This document shows positions 1 to 11,595 of a stretch of 64,000 nucleotides of DNA, piece by piece. A model generated the notes under the pieces. It was not told the DNA's origin. It ran no database searches and was given only the letters and a program-made list of their open reading frames with translations. Position 1 is the first letter of the stretch, and each line of letters starts with the position of its first letter. Made by a program: the position numbers and the translations under genes. The stretch spans positions 39,581,176 through 39,645,175 of the forward strand of contig NC_080046.1 in assembly GCF_012489685.1 (NCBI RefSeq), written 5' to 3'. This DNA comes from Lotus japonicus (Eukaryota; Streptophyta; Magnoliopsida; Fabales; Fabaceae).

Positions 1-2504
1 AAACGCTGCTTAGCAGCTTCAATCCGCTGATCCCTTTCAGCCGTGAGATGACTCATCATAATAGGAACTTGAGCAATCATCCAGTTACTCAGTTGATTCC
101 AGTCTTCAGCAACAGAGTCAGGATTCTCACTGAGGTCAGTGTGACCTTGCACATTGCGAATCATCAATGATGCTTCATAATTAAACACATTGATGCACTC
201 AAGAAGGGAGTTTGGCTTGAGATAAGTATAGGGAACAATGGAAAGATTGGTTTCAGGAGAAGTGGGGTGGTTACTGCTATTTGCCTCAGAGACACCTTGA
301 GGAGAACCAACATCTAAGGTTTTAACATTTCCAGTGTGGATCTCAAGGTTAAGCTGAGAGGTTTCAACCTCAGGGTTTGGAGATCTAACCGAGGAATGGT
401 TAGATACTGAGTCTTCTGGTTCTGGTTGAGGAGGTTCTTGTTGAACAAGTTCTAGTTGCATGGGTTGAGATGACGGGTCTGCTGCATTCAGAGGGACAAC
501 TTGTATAGGGTTATCTGGGTCAACCAGACGTTCTGGTCTAGGTCCAGGGTATCTCCTGGGGCTAGGTACAGTATGGTAGTACTCAGGAATGGCAGACTCT
601 TTTTCTTTTGCAATTTGAACAAATTGGCGAATGGTCTCAGAGTTATTTGAGGGTGAGGAGTCAACAACATGAGTGGGAAAAGATACAGAGGGACAGGGAG
701 TTGTGGTTTCTGTATCAGTTGTTTTGCGACCCTGATGATCTGATGCTCTGGGGACAGAGTGATCAGAGGTTCTGGGTTCAGGTCCAGATTGTTCTAAGAT
801 AATGGTTTCAGAGGCTTGTGGGTTGTATTGAATGGTTATGGGAGAGGTAGGTTCAGAGGGTCTTGGAGTCTGAAGCATGTTCCAAAGAGGAGCTTCTTCA
901 TGAGAAGGTTGGAAAAATGAAGATCTAGGTGAAGTGGGTGGAGAAGTGGTTTGATCTGCTGGTTGGAACTCTGGAATAGGAGTGAGTGGAGTAGCAGTTC
1001 GGTTAAGAAGTGCAGAGATTGGGAGTGCATCAAATGAGCTTAAATCATCATCAATAAGTGTAACAGCAGACTTACTTGATGATCGCACTGTAGACCGAGT
1101 AACCCTTGCAGGAGCCTCAGTCCTGATTACTTCAGCAGCTGGTTCCACACGGGTTGGCTTCTCCACTATTCTCACTTGCTTCTTTTTCTTCTTTGGTGGA
1201 GGAGCATCATCATCATCACCATCAGATGGAGCATCTGGCTTGGTGGGTTCCTCATGCTTCCTCTTAGGCTTGTCAGCCTTCTTCTTCTTCTGATCAACAC
1301 CATCAGAAGGATCAGACTCTTCAGAGGATTCCTCTAAAATGATTTTTCTCTTCTTCTTCTTCTTGGCAGGAGAATCAAACTCTGGAGCTGGTGCCAGGGT
1401 TTTGAAGAACTCGTCCACATCTATCTCATAACCTTGTTGCCTCAAATCATCTATATAGCACAAAATAGCAGTTGGATCATCTGCTTGGGACCATAGAGGA
1501 TAATCGGTCAGAGGGACTCTTCTTTGTCTGACTTCATCAGAGGTATCTTCATGAGCGGGTGCAACCTTTGTCTTGATCAATCCCATCTTCTTCAAGGATG
1601 TGGAGGTGAAGACATCACCAGCAATAGTCGACAGATCCTCTGTGCATCCTGCTGTAATCAGATCTTCTATAAATTTGCTCTCAATGAAGAGGTCTGAGAG
1701 CAGTCTTCCAAAAGGAATGTATCTGATGGCAGACTTTAGAGAAGCAGTGATTCTGGATTTCTTGATGCATTATTTGAGGTAAGAGAACAGGAAGAAGGGA
1801 AGGCAGATCTTCTTGCGATCCTGAATGAAGAACAGCATCACTTTCTAACAGAAATTGATGTAGTCTGGAGAGCTTCCCTTTGGTCTCTGATTGGTGCAAT
1901 GAAGCAGAATCTTGTGCCAAATCCTCAGCTTAGGATGAAGTTCCACTACTTTGTAGTCACTCTTGCCAGGCTTATAGTTTGTATAGAGAGCCTTGTTGGT
2001 TTCTTCTTTGGTCCTGGGTTTCACCTTTGATTTCGTCAGTTGGAATCTGTAGCCTGTGCCAGTGTGCTCACCCAGAAGATCAACAATTGACTTTTCCGTG
2101 ATGATTATTCTTCTGCCAGCAATGTAGGAAACCACTTGATTATCATCACATTCGGCATGTTTCCAGAATTCCTTTACCAACTTGATGTAGACCGGACCAC
2201 GAATCCTGTTGAAGTACTCTTCCCAGCCTTGAGCTTGAACTTCAGGACGAAGATCATACCCATTTGCAGCAATGTTGTCAAGGTCGAATCCCCATTCAGC
2301 AAGAACCTGGAGTTCATCAGGAGAATAGACACATGTAACCGTACAACCCCTTTGTGCAAGAGGAATCATCTGCCCTTGGGCTTGAGCTTGAGCTTCTGGT
2401 TGATTTCTCTGATTTGCAGAACCCGATTGACCGGTAATTTGACCTACTACCATGACCGGAAATCTTCTTCCGTCCTCAGTTTCACCTCTGTTTGATTTCA
2501 CCAT
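1..2504 (-). pseudogene. Envelope-like ORF of the older SIRE element (partial, broken)
   Basis: The start is the ATG at 2502-2504, chosen because the plus-strand copy at 11596 begins equivalently (MVKSN versus MVSQT, then matching blocks such as VVG and AERGC/AQRGC). The first 220 residues are open to a stop at 1845-1847; similarity to the other copy then continues in other frames to the window edge, so at least one indel has broken it. The middle is lysine- and proline-rich with acidic runs. In soybean SIRE1 the ORF after pol was called envelope-like; its role is unproven. No clear transmembrane segment was seen by eye. Confidence 0.8.
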
Positions 2505-2939
2505 CTTTGAAGTGGTTGAAGGTTTGGGTAGAAAGAAAGAGGATGAATAGAGAGAGGGAGAGATATCGTGGGGATTAAGGAATTCTGCAAACCGAAGAGA
2601 GAGAGAGTAAATCAGAAGTGATGGAGAACGTGTGTGCATAGTGGTTTTTGAAAGTAACCATTGTTGATTAAAAAGCAAAGTAAAATCAACGGTTGAAAAT
2701 TAAAGACATCATAGTAACAGTTAATACACATATCACACGATGCAGAGAAGCACATCAACACTCATTACGACAGACTGTCAGCACGGGCACAAGGAACGAT
2801 GTATCATAGTTACTGACACACGTTTATTGTCTCAGCTTCAGAGTGAGCACCAGTGGGTACTTAAACTCTGATGGAGTTACCTTCTGAACTGGACATCTTC
2901 TGATAAAGAAGCATCATAGTCAGAGGTTCTGATCCATCT
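2505..2939 (-). other. Spacer between pol and envelope-like ORF
   Basis: A non-coding stretch of the older SIRE element. It matches 11154-11595 of the younger copy in reverse complement, including a CT-rich leader just before the envelope-like start. No gene seen. Confidence 0.7.
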
Positions 2940-4971
2940 TCATGCTGGACAAAAGTCCATATTCAGATTTTTCAGAATGAAATTAAATCTATCCTCTACT
3001 AAGGGCTTTGTAAAGATATCTGCCCATTGATGGTCAGTATCAACAAACTTCAGAAGAAGTACGCCCTTTTGAACATAATCTCTAATAAAATGATACTTTA
3101 CCTCAATGTGTTTCGCCCTTGAGTGTAAGATAGGATTCTTACTTAGTGAGATTGCAGCAGTATTGTCACAATAGATAGGGATGTTGCTCTCAAGGATTTG
3201 ATAATCCTCCAGCTGATGTTTCATCCAGAGCATCTGAGTGCTGCATATTGCTGCTGAGATATATTTTGCCTCTGCAGTGGATGGTGCAATGGTTGATTGC
3301 CTCTTGCTTGCCCATGAGACTAAGTTGCTTCCCAGAAATTGACAATTTCCAGAAGTGCTTTTTCTCTCTGTTTTATCTCCAGCATAATCAGCATCACAAT
3401 AACCTGAAAGCTTATACTCTGATGTTTTCTTATACATCAAGCCAAGGTTAGTGGTACCTTTCAGATACCTTAGGATCCTCTTAACAGCAGTTAAGTGGGT
3501 TTCCCTTGGATCTGATTGGAAACGAGCACATAAATGAACACTAAACAGAATATCTGGTCTAGATGCAGTTAAGTATAGAAGTGATCCTATCATACCACGA
3601 TAGAGCTTCTGACATACTTTACCACTTGCATCTTCTTTCTCCAGAATGCATGTAGGATGCATTGGAGTTTTGGCAACTGTAGATTCCAGCATGTTGAACT
3701 TCTTCAGAAGTTCTTTAGTGTACTTGCTCTGATGGATGTATGTTCCTTCTGGTGTTTGATCAACTTGTATTCCCAGAAAGTACTTGAGTTCTCCCATCAT
3801 ACTCATCTCAAATTCAGCCTGCATCATCTCAGAAAATTCTTTGCATAGAGATTGATTAGCAGAACCAAATATAATATCATCAACATAGATTTGCACAATT
3901 AACATATCATCTTTGTAAGATTTGCAAAAAAGAGTTGTATCTACTTTACCCCTTACAAACTCATTTTCCAGAAGGAATGAGCTGAGTCTCTCATACCATG
4001 CTCTGGGAGCTTGCTTCAGACCATAGAGAGATTTCTTCAATTTGAAAACATGGTCAGGGTTCTTCTCATCTTCAAAACCTGGGGGTTGATGAACGCAGAC
4101 TTCCTTTGAGATGTAACCATTTAGGAAGGCACTCTTGACATCCATCTGATGAAGAATTATGTTGTGATTCACTGAGAAAGAGATCAGCAGTCTGATTGCT
4201 TCTAGTCTTGCTACTGGAGCAAATGTTTCAGTATAGTCTATTCCTTCCTGCTGACTATAGCCTTGAGCAACGAGCCTTGCCTTGTTTCTGACTACATCTC
4301 CTTTCTCATTCAGCTTGTTTCTGAACACCCATTTGGTTCCAATCACATGAACACCTTGAGGTTTCTTCACTAGGCTCCAAACATCATTCTTGGAAAACTG
4401 ATTCAGTTCTTCTTCCATAGCCAGAATCCAGTCCTTGTCTTGAAGAGCTTCATCAATTGACTTGGGTTCAATTAAGGACACCAATCCTTTCATACTAAGC
4501 AAGGTCTCTTCAGAGGGTCTGAAGGCTGATCTGGTTCTGACTGGTTCATCTTTGTTATCCAGAATCAGTTCCTTAGGATGAGCCGCAGTGATTCTGCTTT
4601 TCTTCTGAGATTGTGAATCAGAGGGACCAGCTTCTTCTGGTTCATCTTCCTCTGGCTCAGCTTCCTCTGGAGCTTTGCCTTTATCAGAAACATTTATGCT
4701 TAAATCTGCAAACTTCTCAACTAGCTTTGACTGATCAGAGTCAAGCTTATCGTCAAATCTAACATGAATAGATTCTTCAATAGTTTTAGCATCAGTATTA
4801 TAAAATCTGAAACCTTTAGATCGATCAGAGTAACCAAGTAATAGACATTTAGAAGATTTAGCATCAAATTTATGCAATCTATCCTTAGTGTTAAGAACAT
4901 TACAAACACCACCAAAAGGATGAAAATAAGAAATGTTGGGTTTTATATTCTTCCACAATTCATAGGGAGTC
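2940..4971 (-). pseudogene. pol: SIRE pol 3' part: integrase C-terminus, reverse transcriptase, RNase H
   Basis: This is an open frame of about 677 codons, truncated at its 5' side by the nested insertion at 4971/4972. In order it has the integrase C-terminal region starting at TPYELWKN, a low-complexity acidic linker, the Copia reverse transcriptase (MDVKSAFLNG; catalytic YVDD at 3877-3888) and RNase H (CDADYAGD; ending near FTKPL). It ends with a stop at 2940-2942. The first few codons of the open frame beyond 4971 belong to the LTR of the inserted element. The upstream part continues at 17097. Both halves are readable but separated by 12 kb, so no polyprotein can be made. Confidence 0.93.
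4967..4971. repeat. Left target-site duplication GAGTC
   Basis: GAGTC directly abuts the LTR start TGTAAG and is repeated at 17097-17101 after the LTR end CCTTCA. A 5-bp duplication is standard for Copia integrases. Confidence 0.95.
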
Positions 4972-6178
4972 TGTAAGATCAAGTTTTGATCTAGTAGTAC
5001 AACTCTATGTTTTGATGATTACAAGTTAACCTTTTGATATGAACAATTGTGGTACTCTAACGTGTTTTTCTGAGTGTGCTATTTACAGGCTCTGACCTCA
5101 ACTCAATCTCACACAAATCAGAAGCACTGTGTATAAAGAGCGACCCAAGCAACGCTTTCGCATTCACCATGTTCAGTATGAACAGTGGAAAAGCTTCAGA
5201 AGTTCTGAAGTTATACAAACTCTGATGTGGACTCAGTCACTAGAAGCTCTGAAGATCCAGAAAGTCTGATAACCAAGAAACACTGAAGGCTCAGATATTC
5301 TGATGGTGTAGAAGACTCTGAAGATCCAAAAGCTGATTAGTGAAATTCTGTTGTCCAGAAGCAAGATACTCTGAAGACCATGTTCTTCCCTCTGAGTTCA
5401 GAATCAGAAGAAACAATGGTCAGAGGATCTGGGCTTTCCCTCTGACTCTGATCAACCGGCTTCACAAGTTCCAATATGAAGCATCCCCTGATCAGAAGTC
5501 TCCTAGGTTTAAAGGTCAAGTCGCTATCCAAGTACAAAAGCAACTGTACCTTCCTGACGACCTATCTAACAGTCTCAGACACAGCAGAAGCTGGATTTTC
5601 CAGAACTGCCCTCCAACGGTAGCATTTCCCATGCAACGCTCAACCCTAATCCTTGGAGTATATAAAGAGGCTGAAGACTGAAAGAAACGGCTAGAAGCAT
5701 TCACATACGCGCAAGACAAACTTAAATTCTTCTAAGCTTTCTTTCATCTGAAATTCATTGAGTTTACTATTAGCTTTTTAGAAGCAAATCTCTTGTAAAC
5801 AATTCTTTGATAAACAGTTTGTTTAGTTCCTTTAGGAGATCAAGGTTGATCGGATCCTAGAGAAGACTAAGAGAGTGAATCTTAGTGTGAGCTAAGTCAG
5901 TGTAATTGTTAGTCACTTGTAGGTTTCAAGTGCAGTTGTAACTCTTACCTGATTAGTGGATTGCCTTCATTCTAAGAAGGAAGAAATCACCTTAACGGGT
6001 GGACTGGAGTAGCTTGAGTGATTTATCAAGTGAACCAGGATAAAATCCTTGTGTGCTTTTCTATCTCTTATCTTTAGCACTTAAGTTCTCGAAAGATTTG
6101 TCAAAATCTTTAAGGTGGAAGTTTTATACTGAAAACGTTATTCAAACCCCCCTCTTTCTACCGTTTTTCATACCTTCA
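4972..6178 (+). repeat. 5' LTR of the young SIRE element
   Basis: Starts TGTAAGATC and ends ATACCTTCA. The 5' two thirds are crowded with short TCAGAAG/CTTCTGA/CTCTGA motifs. A TATA box lies at 5659-5667. A short C-tract precedes the 3' end. Nearly identical to 15886-17096. Confidence 0.96.
5659..5667 (+). promoter_or_regulatory. TATA box of the SIRE 5' LTR
   Basis: TATATAAAG lies about 690 bp into the LTR and is repeated in the 3' LTR near 16573-16580. It marks the probable U3/R boundary a few tens of bases downstream. Transcription is inferred. Confidence 0.7.
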
Positions 6179-6180
6179 AT

Positions 6181-6194
6181 TGGTATCAGAGCGC
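6181..6194 (+). other. Primer-binding site (initiator tRNA-Met)
   Basis: TGGTATCAGAGCGC begins two bases after the LTR end. The TGGTATCAGAGC core is complementary to the 3' end of plant initiator tRNA-Met, the usual primer for Copia elements. Confidence 0.9.
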
Positions 6195-6250
6195 AAGTTC
6201 TGATTACCACACCTAACAGTGTTCAGTGATCCGGGCCGGTGTGAAAAACA

Positions 6251-8161
6251 ATGGCTGCCACCACCAGTGAAACTCAAAGAGATGGTTACAATGCAAAGCC
6301 TCCTATGTTCGACGGTCAAAGGTTCGAATATTGGAAAGATAGACTGGAAAGTTTCTTTCTGGGTTTCGATGCAGATCTCTGGGATATTATTGTGGATGGC
6401 TACGAGCGTCCAGTTGATGCAGATGGCAAGAAGATTCCAAGGTCAGAGATGACTGCAGATCAAAAGAAGCTGTACTCACAACATCACAAAGCAAGAGCAA
6501 TTCTTCTAAGTGCTATTTCCTATGAAGAGTACCAGAAGATTACAGATCGTGAGTTTGCGAAAGGCATTTTCGAATCTCTGAAGATGTCTCATGAAGGAAA
6601 CAAGAAAGTCAAAGAATCAAAGGCATTGTCTTTGATCCAAAAGTATGAATCCTTCATCATGGAGCCAAATGAGTCCATTGAAGAAATGTTCTCCAGATTT
6701 CAGTTGCTTGTAGCTGGCATACGACCTCTCAACAAGAGCTACACAACAAAAGATCATGTCATAAGGGTCATCAGGTGTCTTCCTGAAAGTTGGATTCCTT
6801 TAGTGACTTCAATAGAGCTCACGAGAGACGTTGAGAATATGAGTTTAGAAGAACTCATCAGCATTTTGAAATTCCATGAGCTGAAGCGCTCAGAGATGCA
6901 AGATCTGAGGAAAAAGTCCATAGCCTTGAAATCTAAATCTGAAAAGGCTAAGGTTGAGAAGTCAAAAGCTCTTCAAGCTGAAGAAGAGGAATCTGAAGAA
7001 GCGTCAGAAGATTCTGATGAAGATGAGCTGACTCTGATCTCCAAGAGACTCAATCGCATCTGGAAGCACAGGCAGAGCAAATACAAAGGCTCTGGAAAGG
7101 CAAGAGGAAAGTCTGAATCCTCAGGTCAGAAGAAGTCCTCACTTAAGGAAGTCACATGCTTTGAGTGCAAAGAATCAGGGCACTACAAAAGTGACTGTCC
7201 AAAATTGAAGAAGGACAAGAAGCCAAAGAAGCACTTCAAGACAAAGAAGAGTCTGATGGTGACATTTGATGAATCAGAGTCAGAGGATGTTGACTCTGAT
7301 GGTGAAGTCCAAGGACTCATGGCTATTGTCAAAGACAAGGAAGCAGAGTCAAAGGGAGCTGTTGACTCTGACTCAGAATCAGAAGGAAATCCTAACTGAG
7401 ACGATGAAAATGAGGTATTCGCTTCTTTCTCTACCTCTGAACTGAAACATGCATTGTCTGATATTATGGATAAGTATAACTCCTTATTGTCTAAGCATAA
7501 GAAGCTGAAAAAGAACTTATCTGCTGTTTCCAAGTCTCCCTCTGAACATGAGAAAATTATTTCTGATTTGAAAAATGATAATCATGCCTTGATCAATTCT
7601 AACTCTGTGCTTAAGAACCAGATTGCTAAGTTAGAAGAAATTGTTGCCTGTGATGCCTCTGATTGTAGAAATGAATCTAAGTATGAAAAGTCTTTTCAAA
7701 GATTCCTAGCTAAAAGCGTGGATAGAAGCTTAATGGCTTCAATGATCTATGGCGTAAGCAGAAATGGAATGCATGGCATTGGCTATTCTAAACCAATTAG
7801 AAATGAGCCCTCTGTGTCTAAAGCTAAATCCTTGTATGAATGCTTTGTTCCCTCTGGTACCATATTGCCTGATCCTGTACCTGCTAAAGTTGCTAAAAAC
7901 CCTCTTAAAAAGGGATCTTTCTCTATGACTAAATATCATGCAAATATTCCTTTAAAATATCATGTTGAGACACCCAAGGTGATCAGAACCTCTGGGGTAA
8001 CTAACAAGAGAGGACCCAGAAAGTGGGTACCTAAGGACAAGATTATCTATGTTGCAGATATCCTTGATAGCTCCACTGAAACACCAATCATGGTATCTGG
8101 ACAGTGGATGCTCGCGTCACATGACGGGAGAAAGGCGTATGTTCCGAGAGCTGAAACTTAA
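6251..8161 (+). pseudogene. gag: SIRE Gag, interrupted by one in-frame stop
   Basis: Starts at ATG 6251, 57 bases after the primer site. The N-terminal half (about residues 10-220) is the Copia capsid-like region (YWKDRLESFF, SLIQKYESF). A CCHC zinc knuckle follows (CFECKESGHYKSDC, near 7159-7200), then serine/acidic stretches and a coiled-coil-like lysine/leucine segment. A TGA at 7397-7399 interrupts it where the older copy has a sense codon; the frame then continues to 8161. The last 158 bases overlap the pol frame, which lies +1 relative to gag. Binds and packages element RNA (family knowledge). Confidence 0.88.
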
Positions 8162-11153
8162 GCCTGGAGGCGAAGTTGGCTTTGGAGGAAATGAAAAGGG
8201 TAAAATTGTTGGTACTGGTACTATTTGTGTAGATAGTAGTCCATGCATTGATAATGTGTTATTGGTAGACGGCTTAACACATAACTTATTCTCTATAAGT
8301 CAATTAGCTGACAAGGGTTATGATGTTATATTCAATCAAAAGTCCTGCCGGGCTGTAAGTCAAATCGATGGCTCTGTTCTGTTTAACAGCAAGAGGAAGA
8401 ACAACATTTATAAGATCAGATTATATGAGTTGGAGGCTCAGAATGTGAAGTGCCTTCTGTCTGTTAATGAAGAGTAGTGGGTATGGCATAGACGGTTACG
8501 GCATGCCAGTATGAGAAAGATTTCTCAGCTGAGCAAGCTAAACCTTGTCAGGGGCTTACCCAATCTGAAGTTCGCTTCAGACGCTCTTTGTGAAGCATGT
8601 CAGAAAGGAAAATTCACAAAAGTCCCTTTTAAGGCAAAGAATGTTGTCTCAACCTCAAGGCCGTTAGAACTTCTGCATATCGACCTTTTTGGACCAGTGA
8701 AAACTGAGTCTATAGGTGGCAAGAGATATGGGATGGTTATCGTTGATGACTATAGCCGCTGGACATGGGTAAAGTTTCTAACCCGCAAGGATGAGTCTCA
8801 TGCTGTGTTCTCTACCTTCATTGCTCAAGTGCAAAACGAGAAGGCTTGTAGGATTGTGCGTGTCAGAAGTGACCATGGTGGAGAGTTTGAGAATGACAAA
8901 TTTGAGAGTCTGTTTGATTCCTATGGAATTGCACATGATTTCTCTTGTCCCAGAACTCCTCAACAAAATGGTGTTGTGGAGAGGAAGAACATAACTCTTC
9001 AGGAGATGGCTAGAACCATGCTCCAAGAAACTGGCATGGCTAAGCACTTTTGGGCAGAGGCAGTAAATACAGCATGTTACATTCAGAACAGAATCTCTGT
9101 GAGACCAATTCTGAATAAGACTCCTTATGAATTGTGGAAGAACATAAAACCCAACATTTCTTATTTTCATCCTTTTGGCTGTGTTTGTTATGTTCTCAAT
9201 ACTAAGGATAGATTGCATAAATTTGATGCTAAGTCTTCTAAATGTCTATTACTCGGTTACTCTGAGAGATCTAAAGGTTTTAGATTTTATAATACTGATG
9301 CTAAGACTATTGAAGAATCTATTCATGTTAGATTTGACGATAAGCTTGACTCTGACCAGTCAAAGCTAGTTGAAAAGTTTGCAGATTTAAGCATTAATGT
9401 TTCTGACAAAGGCAAAGCTCCAGAGGAAGTTGAGCCAGAGGAAGATGAACCAGAGGAAGAAGCTGGTCCCTCTAACTCACAAACTCTGAAGAAGAGCAGA
9501 ATCACTGCAGCTCACCCTAAGGAATTGATTCTGGGCAACAAAGACGAACCAGTCAGAACCAGATCTGCCTTCAGACCCTCTGAAGAGACCTTGCTCAGTC
9601 TGAAAGGATTGGTGTCCTTAATTGAACCCAAGTCCATAGATGAAGCTCTTCAGGACAAGGATTGGATTCTGGCCATGGAAGAAGAATTGAATCAATTCTC
9701 CAAGAACGATGTTTGGAGCTTAGTGAAGAAGCCTGAGGGTGTCCATGTTATTGGAACGAAATGGGTATTCAGAAACAAGCTGAATGAGAAAGGAGATGTA
9801 GTCAGAAACAAGGCAAGGCTAGTTGCTCAAGGCTACAGCCAGCAGGAAGGAATAGACTACACTGAAACATTTGCTCCAGTAGCAAGACTGGAGGCAATCA
9901 GACTGTTGATCTCTTTCTCAGTAAATCACAACATAGTTCTACATCAGATGGACGTGAAGAGTGCCTTCCTAAATGGTTATATTTCAGAATAAGTCTATGT
10001 TCATCAACCCCCAGGTTTTGAAGATGAGAAGAAGCCAGACCATGTGTTCAAATTGAAGAAGTCACTCTATGGTCTGAAGCAAGCTCCCAGAGCATGGTAT
10101 GAGAGACTTAGCTCATTCCTTCTGGAGAATGAGTTTGTAAGGGGTAAAGTAGATACAACTCTTTTTTGCAAGACTTATAAAGATGATATCTTAATTGTGC
10201 AAATTTATGTTGATGATATTATATTTGGTTCTGCTAATCAATCTCTATGCAAAGAATTTTCTGAGATGATGCAGGCTGAATTTGAGATGAGTATGATGGG
10301 AGAATTAAAGTACTTTCTGGGAATACAAGTTGATCAAACACCAGAAGGAACATATATCCATCAGAGCAAGTACACTAAAGAACTTCTGAAGAAGTTCAAT
10401 ATGCTGGAATCTACAGTGGCCAAGACTCCAATGCATCCTACATGCATTCTGGAGAAAGAAGATAAAAGTGGTAAAGTATGTCAGAAGCTCTATCGTGGCA
10501 TGATAGGTTCACTTCTATACTTAACTGCATCTAGGCCAGACATCCTATTTAGTGTTCATTTATGTGCTCGTTTCCAATCAGATCCAAGGGAAACCCACTT
10601 AACTGCTGTTAAGAGGATCCTAAGGTATCTGAAAGGCACCACTAACCTTGGCTTGATGTATAAGAAAACATCAGAGTATAAGCTTTCAGGTTACTGTGAT
10701 GCTGATTATGCTGGAGATAGAACAGAGAGAAAAAGTACTTCTGGAAATTGTCAATTTCTGGGAAGCAATCTAGTCTCATGGGCAAGCAAGAGGCAATCAA
10801 CCATTGCACTATCAACTGCAGAGGCAGAATATATCTCAGCAGCAATATGCAGCACTCAGATGCTCTGGATGAAACATCAGCTGGAGGATTATCAGATCCT
10901 TGAGAGCAATATCCCAATCTATAGTGATAACACTGCTGCAATCTCATTGAGTAAGAATCCTATCTTGCATTCAAGGGCAAAGCACATTGAGGTAAAGTAT
11001 CACTTTATTAGAGATTATGTACAGAAGGGCGTACTTCTTCTGAAGTTTGTTGATACTGACCATCAATGGGCAGATATCTTTACAAAGCCCTTAGCAGAGG
11101 ATAGATTTAATTTTATTCTGAAAAATCTAAACATGGACTTTTGTCCAGAGTGA
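8001..11153 (+). pseudogene. pol: SIRE Pol: protease, integrase, reverse transcriptase, RNase H, two nonsense codons
   Basis: This frame is open from just after a TAA at 7998. Order: protease with WYLDSGCS (active Asp 8100-8102), integrase zinc-binding His/Cys region ending CEACQKGK, integrase catalytic core (HIDLFGP, SDHGGEFEN, then VVERKN), acidic linker, reverse transcriptase (MDVKSAFLNG; YVDD at 10206-10217) and RNase H (CDADYAGD). Stops at 8475-8477 (TAG, a position that is Gln in the older copy) and 9990-9992 (TAA) break it; the natural end is TGA at 11151. Start is by frame shift or fusion with gag; the first ATG (8049) is only the first methionine of the open stretch. Confidence 0.93.
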
Positions 11154-11595
11154 AGATGGATCAGAACCTCTGACTATGATACTTCTTGATCAGAAGATGT
11201 CTAGTCCAGAAGGTAACTCAATCAGAGTGTGTGTACCCACTGGTACTGACTCTGAAGCTGAGACAGCAACCCGTGTGTCAGTATTTCTGATGCATAGTTC
11301 CTTGTGCCCGTGTGACAGTCTGTTATGATTGCGTGTAGATGTGCTTCTCTCCTGTGTGTGATTTGTGTATTTACTGTTACTATCTATCTTTAATTTTCAA
11401 CCGTTGATCTTAAAGTGCTTTTTGAATCAACAACGGTTATTTGTCAAAACCCACTATACACACACGATCTCGTTCACTTCCGGTTTTTACTCTCTCTCTC
11501 TGCTATTTCAAAACCGCTTATCCTCGATTTCTCTCTCGATCTCTCTTCATCTTTCAACCTTCATCTTCTACCTCAAACCTTCAACCGCTTCAAAA
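11154..11595 (+). other. Spacer and CT-rich leader before the envelope-like ORF
   Basis: Non-coding, about 440 bp. The last 120 bp before ATG 11596 is pyrimidine-rich (CTCTCTCT runs), like a plant 5' leader or splice-acceptor region. In SIRE1 the third ORF was reported to be made by stop-codon readthrough, but here the frames differ between pol (ending 11153) and this ORF, so simple readthrough would not reach it. Confidence 0.55.

Noticed and set aside
982..1293. Plus-strand frame of 103 codons
   Set aside because: A serine/phenylalanine-rich shadow of the lysine-rich minus-strand envelope-like ORF.
5340..5681. 113-codon frame in the SIRE 5' LTR, repeated at 16254-16595
   Set aside because: Its conservation is explained by the LTRs being nearly identical; it spans the U3/TATA region and is made of TCAGAAG repeats.
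6181..6194. tRNA gene fragment
   Set aside because: Only a primer-binding site complementary to the tRNA 3' end.
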